Assembly: GCA_002751075.1 (NCBI GenBank)
Contig: NAOQ01000146.1
Coordinates: 36,142 to 49,015, forward strand
Length of the DNA stretch: 12,874 nucleotides
Reading direction: 5' to 3'
DNA from: Ichthyophonus hoferi
Taxonomy: Eukaryota; Opisthokonta; Ichthyosporea; Ichthyophonida; Ichthyophonidae
Shown here piece by piece: positions 1 to 8,667 of this stretch. Every line of letters begins with the position of its first letter. The stretch's first letter is position 1. The notes beneath the pieces are model-generated. The model made no database searches, was not told the DNA's origin, and worked only from the letters and a program-made list of their open reading frames with translations. The position numbers were made by a program, and so were the translations under genes.

Positions 1-931
1 AGTTATACAATTGGAGATTCCAACAGCTGAGCAAGTCAGCAGAACCACAGTTTCTGATAGTGTTACATTACAAAAACTAGTCATAATATACTGATTCTTA
101 ATATAACTACCATGTGATCCATAAGCTCTGAAGCCATCTACCATTACCCCACCAATCAACATAGAGCCGGAGGCAACTCCCTGGAGATGGAATTTCTGTA
201 GGTCTTCATAGATTTTACATGAGTAAATATATACTACAGTATTTTGTACTATTATATATTATGATTATGCATATATGAGCTAAATTTAAGTAGAATTAAT
301 TTATTATAGCAGCAATATTAAGTAATTACAAGTAACTTTTAAACAGTATGACAATACTTAATAGATGATTAATAATGCTTAAACTTGGGTCAGGTCAACC
401 GGAATTGATTATTAATAATTATTTAGTAGGTTATAGTTAACGGAGGTAAATGCTGAGCTTTACTAGAACTCTTAGAGGGTATATAAGATGCTAGCTGTGC
501 CAGCATTTAATCGCAGTTTAAATTCCTGTATAAATAATTAACTACAATGTAAGCCTAGACTTCTCTACTATCAAGCATTCCAAAATACTCAAAACATTAA
601 GTACTTTTGGTGAACTAACGAAAAATCACAATAAACAACAATTAGCCTATTGAGTAGCTTATTTATAGGTTTAGATTAACCAATATCAACACTACTTTAC
701 TTAATCAACATTAGTCTATCTGATAAGAATAAGCTGCATACAAATTATCATGGTAATCTAACGGCCGGCTGATCAGAACTAATATGAGTTAAGCATATGT
801 ACCACTCATGGTGAGGTAATGCTGAGGTAAATATGGATGTCAATGGAGTAATCAATCAAAGAATCGATTGGCGCATGGTAATAAAAGTAACTCGCCGCTA
901 AGCGCAATCTTACTTGTTGTTTATTGGCCAT
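1..931 (-). CDS. Unidentified gene, 5' part (three exons, runs off the left edge)
   Basis: Three minus-strand exons join in phase: 931..914 (ATG, MANKQQ, then donor gtaaga), 195..111 (acceptor cctacag, donor gtagtt) and 53..1 (acceptor actatcag, cut by the window edge). Phases agree throughout: 18 bases (phase 0), 85 bases (ending phase 1), 53 bases. The predicted start is MANKQQ followed by KFHLQGVASG, then a Gly-rich hydrophobic stretch (SMLIGGVMVDGF), a linker RAYGSHE and a second hydrophobic stretch (TVVLLTCSAVGISNCIT), 52 residues in view. The two stretches could be membrane helices. I do not recognise the family. The second exon is the best supported, because it is bracketed by good splice sites and an alternative open frame hits a stop at the next junction. 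The 18-base first exon is less certain; no in-frame ATG lies upstream of it in the open stretch. The gene is head-to-head with TPMT. Confidence 0.55.
196..913 (-). other. First intron of the left-edge gene (no other gene seen)
   Basis: This 718-base AT-rich stretch is the inferred intron between the 931..914 and 195..111 exons. I see no convincing extra exon. It holds a TATA-box-like TATATAAG on the plus strand at 480-487, with no gene model that would use it, and a near-duplicate motif (GAGGTAAATGCTGAG at 443-457, GAGGTAATGCTGAG at 813-826). Confidence 0.4.
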
Positions 932-1167
932 ATGATCTTTTACGTTTAATTTCGGTATAAAAGTATGAAATGAACGAACCGGTTTAAGTAACGTCAATAA
1001 ACAATTTCACGGCACAATATTAGTGAGTATATGTGGGTTTGGATATAGGAGGGAATATGGGTAGTTGTCATGTTTATATGGGGAAGTGCTGCATAGGCTC
1101 CAGGCAAAAACCAAGATGATTTCAGTTCTAGCAACGCCTAAGCTTCATACATAACATGATTGTTTAA
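932..1167. promoter_or_regulatory. Probable bidirectional promoter between the left-edge gene and TPMT
   Basis: About 240 bases separate the start codon of the minus-strand gene (931) from the earliest likely transcribed part of the plus-strand TPMT gene. Both must start transcription in or near this gap, so a shared promoter is the simplest reading. A forkhead-like ATAAACAA is visible at about 998-1005. I see no convincing TATA box for either direction, so the call rests on gene arrangement rather than on motifs. Confidence 0.4.
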
Positions 1168-1317
1168 GTGTGTAAAAATACTTTAGACAATAATTGCAGT
1201 CCTGCAGATTTTCATCAAAATATGATCGCATGTCACTTCAAATCCCATTTCCAAGATTATAAAATATGTACCAATTATATAGTCCTTTGTTTTGTATTAG
1301 TACATTTTCTTGTGACA

Positions 1318-1481
1318 GTAAGTGTCGACATTTTCCCACGTCGTTTACGTTTTCCACAATGTGCCAGCATCTTATGTTTGCTTTTACTCCCTATTTTTCC
1401 TGCATACACTCTCCTACCTTAAATATGACAACATGACCAAGACGGTATTATTTTCAAGTTTACTAACCATTTTATTTGCAG
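1318..1481 (+). other. TPMT leader intron (5' UTR or N-terminal extension)
   Basis: The intron has a perfect donor (gtaagt at 1318-1323), a perfect branch site (tactaac at 1461-1467) and an acceptor tttgcag ending at 1481, giving 164 bases. It joins an upstream exon ending at 1317 to the exon carrying the TPMT start codon at 1506. Both the upstream exon (open from an ATG at 1168, phase 0 at 1317) and bases 1482-1505 are open in the TPMT frame. The leader could therefore be untranslated, or it could add 58 residues including a hydrophobic run (NYIVLCFVLVHFLV). Confidence 0.6.
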
Positions 1482-1505
1482 CGGCTTCAACTGTACTCTA
1501 TTAAA

Positions 1506-4500
1506 ATGGTGCCCCCTCAACTTAATTCGGTCGACCCAACTTTATCGGTTAGTTTTGTGCTCCCAGCTTCCTTTTCCTTTTAAAGAATTTTTGATGGGAA
1601 AGGGTAAAAGAAAGAGATTGTTCGTTGGTTCATCATGGTTTTGTGCTAGTTATGATTCATCCTTAATGTATAATCCATAGCAGTAAAAATAAAGCATATG
1701 GGATACTACATTAAATATCCATCGAAAGATATTGTCATCTTATATTTATATAATGGCAGATCTATATAACATAGGGAAAAGGATAGAGAAGAAACCGTAA
1801 AATAATTGCATTAAAATTATATGTAAATCTGGACGGCCTCTTAGCTACCTACCGATGTCTAATAAAAATATGAAGCCTGTGAAAGAAATAATACTCTTGT
1901 TTAAGTTTACTGTGTAATAGTTATTAAAATCTGGTATAACTTGACTTATAATCACTCATTTCAACAGAAATGGGATGAAGTGTGGAAGCAAAATAATACT
2001 TTTTTCCACAAAAATGAAGTTAACGATCTGCTCGACACCTACTTCAAGTATATACCCTTTCTTTCTGTCCCTCTTTCTGTTTCCTTTTAAGAAAAGTTTT
2101 ATTTTATTTTATGTCATTTACCTATAGCATAACATGGATTGTGTTTTAGTTACAACAAATATGTATGTCAATGTCCATCTAGCATTAACTAATTAATTAA
2201 TTATGATTATAAAGTTGTCGGCCTAGATGGTAGATATAGCTATATTTGACATTGGCAGCTACTAGATTAAGTAAGTATTATATATTATGATTAATATAAA
2301 ATGTAGTGTACTGTTTGCAGCTTAATGAAAAACTCAACACTAATTAAATTTTAACTATACCTATTTTGACCTACGTGGTATGGTTATATCACTATGTTTA
2401 AAATTAATTCTAAACTAACGTTATTCTACTTCTGTTTGGCGCCCGACAATGCTTCAGCTTAAAAAAAAGACAATTTAAATTTGCGTTTAATCGACTTTGG
2501 ATTGTTTTGTTCTTTTCTTTTTGATGGATAGAAAGAGAATATTAATGGAGTGCGTTGAAGTAATTGGCATTCCCCGTAAAGACAAGCTGGATATAGGATA
2601 TATCATTCTTATTTATATAAGATTGATATTTACTGACGAAATGCTGTTGGGAAAATGCATCTACATCATATTAATCATTTATAACATGCTTTAGACTATA
2701 TCATACTCTTCCGTTAGGGACTACATTGACATTACCTTATAGACAAACATGAATGATGTTGGCTGTAAGTTTGTAATCACATAAGCTGTTACCTATAGTG
2801 TGAGTATATTGATATTTCTTTGATGATGTACAAAAGTATTACAATTATGGAATGGTATATAACAATTATACATCCATTATAAACTGACAAACTGTGTCAT
2901 ACAGGGAATGGGTGATGGGTTCCCCTGCAGACAGCAAAGTCATGGTGCCACTCTGTGGAAAAACACACGATTTGGTGTATTTATCAAAGAAAGGAATGAA
3001 TGTATGCTATACTTACCCTATGTATACATTTATAAGAGAGCATTCGTGTTTAATGAACACATACATTTATAAAAATGTTCATGTGCATACACATATGTAT
3101 GGTATGCCTGCATGTACTCTTTGTACTATAATCATACGTATCTTTTATAAATATCACATTCATCTTTCAATAATCTTGCACAGCCACATTATCTTAAACA
3201 GCTTATATATATATATAGAAAAATCCTATCAACTTATCATGGGTATGATTGCAGGTTGTGGGTGTAGAATGGGTACAACAGGCCATAGCGGAATTCTGGT
3301 CGGAAATTGCTCAAGTATCCCAAGAAACAGTGACATACGAGAGAGTAGGAGATTATGAAGTCAGCACATCATCTTCTGACAGGTATGGTAGTAAATCACG
3401 TAGTATAGAGAGATATGAATATAGATATGGATATTTCTTAATTGATGTAATCGGACATGTCTGCGAGGTTACAGAACATACAGAACATACAGCCTATTAT
3501 ATCTTATATCCTTTTAAATTTGTCTGCAGATAACTGTAGTAGTTTATATATACTTACTTTGTTTTCCCCTTTGCTTTTCTTCTCTGTCAATCAGTATTGT
3601 CAAAAACATACACATGATTCGAGGAGATTTTTTCATCCTTGACAAAGCATCGGCTGTGTCTCATGCTCTGCAAACAAATGAAAAGTTTGATCTGGTAGGT
3701 TGACGTGTAATGAGTATATATATATATATTGGATACTTATTAGTACTACTTTGTTGGTTTTGTTATTTTTATCTTAGCCAGTAGCTATAATTATTAATGA
3801 GTAATATGTGTTTTTAGTGATTGAATACTAATCTAAACATTTAATCAGAGTGATTATAACGGACTGGGTAGTAGACTGGGCATTTCAAAAGGCTGTTTAA
3901 TATTGTAGTGTATTGTTAAATGTACATATGTACAAACGTATATATATTTACACATACTTATATTTTTAAAAGCACATATGTGCATGATATTACGAAACAG
4001 TGATTATCTGACTTACGTGGAGGACCTGTTCAGAGCCCACTTGTTAAGGTTAACAATTATGAAACCTTTAGAGAAACAAATATATTTATAACAGGGCAAA
4101 ATAACAAGAAAAATGAAATTCCGCCCACCAATTTCATAGTCCCGACTACTTATACTAATTCCTATTGTTTTTGAAAAATCTCAGATTTGGGACCGGGCAT
4201 CATTAATTGCGATTCTTCCTTCACTCCGAAAGCAGTATTGCGAGGTGCAGGCCAATATGATCAAACCCAATGGAAAAATACTTTTATGTATGTAATAATC
4301 TTTTTTATCGGCTTTTTTCCCGGGCACGTTTTACCCTTTTTACCCCTTTTCATCCTAATTCAAATCTTATTTATGTTTCTTCCCATCTTTCTTATCCTCT
4401 GTGACACATTCATAATGAATAACCTTGCATTACATATTTTTGATTAATAAATCAATGAACCTAAATTGTATGAAAACACTTGTTAATTACCTCTATATAT

Positions 4501-5095
4501 GTATGTGTGTATGTATATGTAACATTTACTTACTACTCCGAACACTCATTCATACTACAGTAACAATTGATTATAGTAAGCCCACTCCCGAATGCCGGGG
4601 TGGCCCACCCCATCCTGTGTCTAAGGCTGATGTCTTTGAACTCTACGGCCCACAATTTGAGGTAGATAAGCGCTTTCTCTTTATTCATGTTTCACAATAG
4701 AAATACATGATTGTCGCTGCAGATTATGTCTATTATGATTTTAAGAAATGGGAGTTTCTCATGGGTACATGTTACGGTTTTGTCGCCTAATAGGTTTGGA
4801 AATTGTGTAGCTGTCAATCATATAAGCCACAGTTTATAGGTTTTATATTGCATAAGAATTTTGGATATATCTAGTGTGATTTGGGGAGATTTCAAAGCTT
4901 TATTGGGCAGGTCTGATGAGTGTAACATGCTGTCCTACTAGTGAGCATACAAGCACAATACTTATATCCAAGAAACTACCAACTGTACAGATAAAACTTC
5001 TATTGGAGGTCGATATGGATAGGAGTTCCAAAATAATTCATACTCAGGAATGGACCAATATCAAACGGAGATTATACCTAATAACCAAGAAATAA
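1506..5095 (+). CDS. TPMT: Thiopurine S-methyltransferase (TPMT family), complete, eight coding exons
   Basis: Predicted cytosolic SAM-dependent methyltransferase that transfers a methyl group to sulfur of small thiol or thiopurine compounds. Coding exons: 1506-1547, 1968-2047, 2905-3001, 3255-3382, 3595-3694, 4185-4287, 4561-4661 and 4991-5095 (stop TAA). All have GT..AG borders and matching phases, giving 251 residues against 245 for human TPMT. Recognisable parts in order: N-terminal WDEVWKQNNTFFH (from residue 16); SAM-binding loop VMVPLCGKTHDLVYLSKKG (53-71); VVGVE (74-78) with the acidic residue that binds SAM ribose; GDFFIL; IWDRASLIAI (150-159); LLLTIDY strand; GGPPHPV (substrate-side GPP motif); VFELYG; and a last exon IKLLLEVDM...RRLYLITKK that matches the usual family C-terminus. 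No key element is missing. Start chosen at the first Met with family-typical spacing to the WDEVW segment; an upstream in-frame extension is possible. The introns (420, 857, 253, 212, 490, 273 and 329 bases) contain no other gene I can support. Confidence 0.92.
3204..3217. repeat. (TA)n microsatellite in a TPMT intron
   Basis: An uninterrupted TA run of about seven units in the 3002-3254 intron. A second TA run lies at 3715-3729 in the 3695-4184 intron. Both are simple repeats with no visible gene role. Confidence 0.8.
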
Positions 5096-5338
5096 GAAGG
5101 ATCTCATGTACCATCGCCAATGCTGACAGCGCAATGAAGATATTATTACCATTTTTTGTGGTCTGATGTACAAATGAAAATTGTAATCTGTTATAAGATG
5201 TAACAATCACATCGTTATTGTAATGTCTAGGCCACCGTTAGCAGTCACATTTCATAATCAGTGTTCAGATCTCTCACCCATTCAAAAGTCAGAGAACTAC
5301 ATACTAACGTTAAATAGTGACAATATTTATTATCTACA

Positions 5339-5644
5339 TAGTAATGTAGCACCTCTTACGGATTGTACACACCGTACCATAAGCCCAATCGCACCTGAAC
5401 GAACTATAGTAATTTGAATTTTGCGTGAAAGTATCTTTGGCTGGGCTAGTAGTAGGCAAAATACTTGGTGCTGATCCGCTTTCAATAAAAGACCATGGCA
5501 GATGTATATGCTGATTTTATTTCTAATTGTTTGTTGCAACTGTATTCAGTTGTAAGTGCAGGTGGCATTTCTGCCCTGATAAGCTTGGGCGCAATGGTGC
5601 TTATGGCACAGTGTGCTTTATCAGTGAGGGGTGCTATATTTGTT
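5339..5644. repeat. Imperfect inverted repeat, 57-base arms, 192-base spacer
   Basis: The reverse complement of 5339-5395 aligns without gaps to 5588-5644, 40 of 57 positions identical by hand count. Read as codons outward from the spacer, the arms give GAIGLMVRCVQSVRGA on the minus strand and GAMVLMAQCALSVRGA on the plus strand. Differences fall about 2/6/9 on codon positions 1/2/3. This could be a foldback element, a pair of inverted copies of one repeat, or a head-to-head pair of small gene copies. In RNA it could form a long imperfect hairpin. Confidence 0.6.
5484..5489 (+). terminator. Candidate poly(A) signal for TPMT
   Basis: The first canonical AATAAA downstream of the TPMT stop codon (5095), giving a 3' UTR of about 400 bases that would include the left arm of the inverted repeat at 5339-5395. 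No canonical hexamer is closer, though a variant signal could be used instead. Confidence 0.4.
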
Positions 5645-5749
5645 ATGTATGCAATGTGTGTTATTGGACTCAAAATTTATCAAGCAATTCTAAGTGTTAT
5701 TAGTAGGAAGAAAACTCTCAGAACACTGGCGCTTATTATAAAGTGCTAG
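5495..5749 (+). CDS. Small hypothetical two-helix membrane protein (weak call)
   Basis: An 84-residue single-exon ORF that starts at an ATG in a favourable context (ACCATGG). It has a short polar N-terminus, two hydrophobic stretches (about residues 22-42, ISALISLGAMVLM..., and 47-68, AIFVMYAMCVIG...) and a basic tail (SRKKTLRT). I do not recognise a family. Its middle part is the right arm of the inverted repeat, and the related left arm on the minus strand keeps the same peptide pattern, a mild sign of past coding selection. The AATAAA only 6 bases upstream of the ATG, the absence of a visible promoter, and an open antisense frame all argue for caution. It may be repeat-derived rather than a gene. 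Confidence 0.25.
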   Translation: MADVYADFISNCLLQLYSVVSAGGISALISLGAMVLMAQCALSVRGAIFVMYAMCVIGLKIYQAILSVISRKKTLRTLALIIKC

Positions 5750-5902
5750 TATTGATCTAGACATTGCAATTGAGATACGTTGATAATAATACAGAGCAGG
5801 TATCTTTTAATCATTAAGATAAAGCATATATATGTATATAGAAAATGCAAAAGCTTTGTTTTATAAAGGTTGAAACGTCATTACGCGTATTTATTGTTAC
5901 AG

Positions 5903-5981
5903 AACTTCAGCCGATCTTCATGTTCATCCAGAGTTGAATGATCTTGCAACACGAATTAAAGTAGAATTCCTCCTTCAGTGA
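5903..5981 (+). other. Possible alternative terminal exon after TPMT
   Basis: A good acceptor (tttattgttacag) is followed by an open stretch to TGA at 5979-5981. In one phase it reads TSADLHVHPELND followed by LATRIKVEFLLQ, which loosely echoes the basic-aromatic-aliphatic end of TPMT proteins. The phase does not match the TPMT exon ending at 4661, and the exon at 4991-5095 already supplies a convincing C-terminus. In the matching phase only a short serine-rich tail would result. Low confidence; it may also be chance. Confidence 0.2.
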
Positions 5982-6388
5982 ATATGCATCAAAAGGCAGA
6001 TTACATACCACTATTGACTCCATATACACTATTACATCTTTATCAATACTATAGCCAATCCCCCATAGGTTAGATCCAAAATTACAATCGTAATTATAAT
6101 TATATATAAGGCCATTAGGAAAAAATACTTTTTATATTCAACTCCAAGGCGGCTTATGAAAATTTGATCTCTTTCTTTTCTCCAATTCATCATACTATCG
6201 TACATACATACATGCATTCTTGAGACCACACAGTGGCTGAATAGGTACAAGAGAGAAGAGATACATTTGAGCCAAATCATCACAAATAGTTCACTACTAC
6301 CAGTAAATAAATAATTGCCTATATACAAGCTGGTATCAATCACGCTCGGACTATTCTAGATCATTGTACACATATTTTTTTCAATAAA
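5982..6388. other. Gap below the sphingomyelinase stop (its 3' UTR; no gene)
   Basis: AT-rich sequence directly downstream of the minus-strand sphingomyelinase gene and presumably its 3' UTR. I find no canonical AATAAA on the minus strand here; weak variants (TATAAA, GATAAA) lie near 6137 and 6044. A 103-codon minus-strand open frame here is hydrophobic, low in complexity and unlike any family I know, so it is not called. Confidence 0.4.
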
Positions 6389-7941
6389 TTAAAGGTATAG
6401 TGTAGCCACCACTGGGTAATGGTCTGAGATATCGTCAATAAATCTAGTCGCTAAACAGGTATAGTTGGAGTTATAACAGCCTGGAAACTTGTCTGGCTCG
6501 GGGCATACACAGCTAAAAAAATAAGAGTGTGTGCACACCTCAAATGCTTCAGGGGCCTTCACCTTCACAGCTTCAAATTTTACATGGGACGGTTGATAAT
6601 GTTCCTTACTGATAAGTACATAGTCAAGCCATTCATCAGTACAGCATTCGCACATATTAGCACTGTAGTCATATTGTGTAGCACATCCGTTCTGGCTTGC
6701 AGCCGTATCACTACCTACAAGCCTGTTGGTTGTGGGCTCAGATGTAGCCTTTTGGCCACCACTAATTTGAGGAAAGGTAGTGTTTAAGATGCCAACCAAA
6801 TCCTGCACTTCAACAGGAAAAGAAAGTAGATCAATATTCAAATCTCCAGCAAAAACTACAATATCTTCAGCCGGAATATTAAGGCTGTCTTTAAAGTTTT
6901 TAAGTTCGGTAGCTTGTTTCTGACGGGTAATAACTGCATCCTCTATCCTCCAGGCCTGTAAATGGGTTCCAAAAATATGTAAATCTCTATCATCTCGGTG
7001 GATTTTGACGTACATGGCGCCCTTGTTACTAAAACAATCCGGCATAGAGCAAGCAGAATATGACATTGTCTTTACTTCTGAGAAAGGAAGGCGGGAGGCT
7101 ATCATAACACCACCATTTAGAAAAGCAAGAAGGGTCCTGGGTTGGTGGTCCAATACAGAAGAAATATATTTAAACCCTTTAGATACTAGTTTAGTCTTGA
7201 GGATGTCATATAAGCCATCCAAAAACACCTCTTGGAATATAACAACATCAACTGGCCCTAGCTGTGAAAGAGGGTGAGTGTTATCATTTTTGAATAGTTA
7301 TTACGGTTTTATTAAGTTACTAAAGGAAAGACAATACGCTCAAGTATTGCTAAAAAGTTAGATAAATAACTAACTGCTATTAAATTTATGATTATATATC
7401 CATAAAGCTATGTTCTTTATGTATACTTCAAATTATAAGCAGGGATTCGTTCTTTAAACAAACCAGAAAAAAACCAATTGATACTTAAGCTTGCTCACAT
7501 TATCAAAAAAAGATTCCCTTCACACGTCTAATATAACCAAAACATTCATTTCCGGGTTTGGACTACCATAGCATATAATATACAAAAATAGAATATCATT
7601 TGTTTTCGTTAGAACAGTATCCAGAAAAACAACACAATTCCTAACAAAAATGGACGTTATCAGATATAAAAACCAGAGGGGAGAGTACCTCTATTCAAAC
7701 ATTAAGTTCTTGAAGTATACCACATCCTCCCTACCTGACTGTCTATCATATCGGCCACCCGATCAATGCGCTCATATTGTCCGTCATGGCCTATATAACA
7801 TGGGCGACCATCGACGTTGTAGGATACAATAGTGAGCACATTGCTGTTGGCCTGTATATCTTGCGTCAGTTGCAAGGAAGACGCAAGATTAAGAGAGGAA
7901 CTTACAGCCAAAACACAGGTGACCAAACTTCTACATATCAT
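6389..7941 (-). CDS. Secreted bacterial-type sphingomyelinase C (DNase-I-like fold), two exons
   Basis: Predicted Mg2+-dependent sphingomyelin phosphodiesterase that cleaves sphingomyelin to ceramide and phosphocholine outside the cell. Exons 7941..7735 and 7261..6389 are joined in phase 0 across a 473-base intron (donor gtaggg, acceptor tttcacag), giving 359 residues. A signal peptide (MICRSLVTCVLAVSSSLNLA) precedes the catalytic domain. Family motifs in order: IVSYNVDG (Asn42), VVIFQEVF (Glu80, metal), NGGVMIASR, SNKGAMYVKI, GTHLQA (His169), FAGDLNID (Asp209, Asn211), EWLDYVLIS (Asp282) and SDHYPVVATL (Asp349, His350). These match the order and spacing of Bacillus cereus sphingomyelinase C except for about 40 extra residues before SDHYP, rich in cysteine and holding an aromatic SYFF patch where the bacterial membrane-binding hairpin lies. 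The start is the first ATG after an in-frame stop. The intron and signal peptide argue against bacterial contamination. A less likely alternative is another exo/endonuclease/phosphatase-fold enzyme. Confidence 0.9.
7262..7734 (-). other. Intron of the sphingomyelinase gene
   Basis: A 473-base intron. The protein aligns through the junction (ADMIDSQ to LGPVDVVIFQE) without missing residues compared with bacterial family members, so no hidden exon is needed. The sequence is AT-rich and otherwise featureless. Confidence 0.75.
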
Positions 7942-7948
7942 CTTCACT

Positions 7949-8130
7949 CTGTAAATTGAATAACACTAGGTAAACACCTATACCACCAACCCTATAGACT
8001 ACACCCTTTAATATTTTCCACATTTCTCTGTTTATCTGTTTGTATTTTGAGTCTTGTCATGTTTTTTTTTTTGATTGGCTCTATGGCGAACTAGATGACG
8101 TATCAGGCAACAATGGAAATATATCATTGG
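7949..8130 (-). promoter_or_regulatory. Probable sphingomyelinase 5' region and promoter
   Basis: Upstream of the ATG on the minus strand there is an acceptor-like attcaatttacag ending at 7949, which hints at a 5' UTR intron. Further up lie a CCAAT box (AGCCAATC, 8080..8073), a CRE-like TACGTCA (8102..8096) and another CCAAT (8130..8126). Together these are typical of a TATA-less animal promoter. The transcription start cannot be placed from sequence alone. Confidence 0.4.
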
Positions 8131-8341
8131 TTTAACAAAACAGATAAACGTTTACACAAATATTTAGCATTTTTTTCCGTTTTTTATACAATCTGTGGGG
8201 ATGGGTATCAAATTAGTGGTTTTATAGATTAGCCGAAAGCGACGTCTAAGATCCAAGGAAATCGGTTTATTATATTATTCCAAGAATTATGTGATATGAT
8301 CTGTTTTTATTTGAGTTGAATATTATATTGATGCCAATAAG

Positions 8342-8367
8342 TAATAGTAATAATAATAATAATAATT
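8342..8367. repeat. (TAA)n microsatellite
   Basis: A trinucleotide run with one interruption (TAATAG then TAATAATAATAAT...), about eight units, in the intergenic region upstream of the sphingomyelinase gene. Confidence 0.8.
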
Positions 8368-8502
8368 GTTGAAGTATTTTAGCTCTTACAACTTCAGAGT
8401 CAGAGTAATTGTTTAGCTAAAAACTTCATGATTAAGACATCACAGACAAAGCAATGAACAAAGGACTACATATTTGTAGTTCACCAATCAACAGTGAGAT
8501 AA

Positions 8503-8667
8503 GGTATTAACCTCCGCTGCCTGTGCCCCGTTCATAGGAGGATGGTTTACGATTTACCAATGGGGTGTTCGCTAACCAGTGGGGAGGGGAGCATTGACAG
8601 GACAGGACAGGTGACATCATCGCCTACCGGGGCCCACATACTCATGACGCATGAGGAGGATAGTTAA
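8503..8667. other. Unexplained GC-rich block, open on both strands
   Basis: About 165 bases clearly richer in G+C than the surrounding DNA. Plus-strand reading is open from just after a stop at 8500 to TAA at 8665-8667, with an ATG at 8542 (41 codons, e.g. PMGCSLTSGEGSIDRTG). The minus strand is also open for about 32 codons. It contains a tandem gacag run (about 8596-8611). I do not recognise it. It could be a repeat remnant, a short exon, a structured RNA or a regulatory island. Confidence 0.35.

Noticed and set aside
480-487. Perfect TATA-box-like TATATAAG on the plus strand
   Set aside because: It lies inside an intron of a minus-strand gene and is not followed by any exon I can support. 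Such words are frequent in AT-rich DNA.
2497-2694. 65-codon plus-strand frame inside a TPMT intron
   Set aside because: It sits within the 2048-2904 intron and has no splice, start-context or family support.
4662-4700. Read-through of the TPMT exon ending at 4661 to the stop at 4700
   Set aside because: It would replace the conserved family C-terminus; the donor gtagat and the exon at 4991-5095 give a full-length family match in the same phase.
6032-6343. 103-codon hydrophobic minus-strand open frame after the sphingomyelinase stop
   Set aside because: It lies in the presumed 3' UTR, is AT-driven (Ile/Tyr/Leu/Met-rich), and shows no family motif, promoter or splice support.
6389-7941. Bacterial contamination as the source of the sphingomyelinase gene
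   Set aside because: It has a GT..AG intron, a eukaryotic-style promoter region and spliced eukaryotic genes on both sides in one continuous sequence.
8503-8667. tRNA or snRNA gene in the GC-rich block
   Set aside because: No cloverleaf, A/B-box pair or known snRNA start sequence could be made out by eye.
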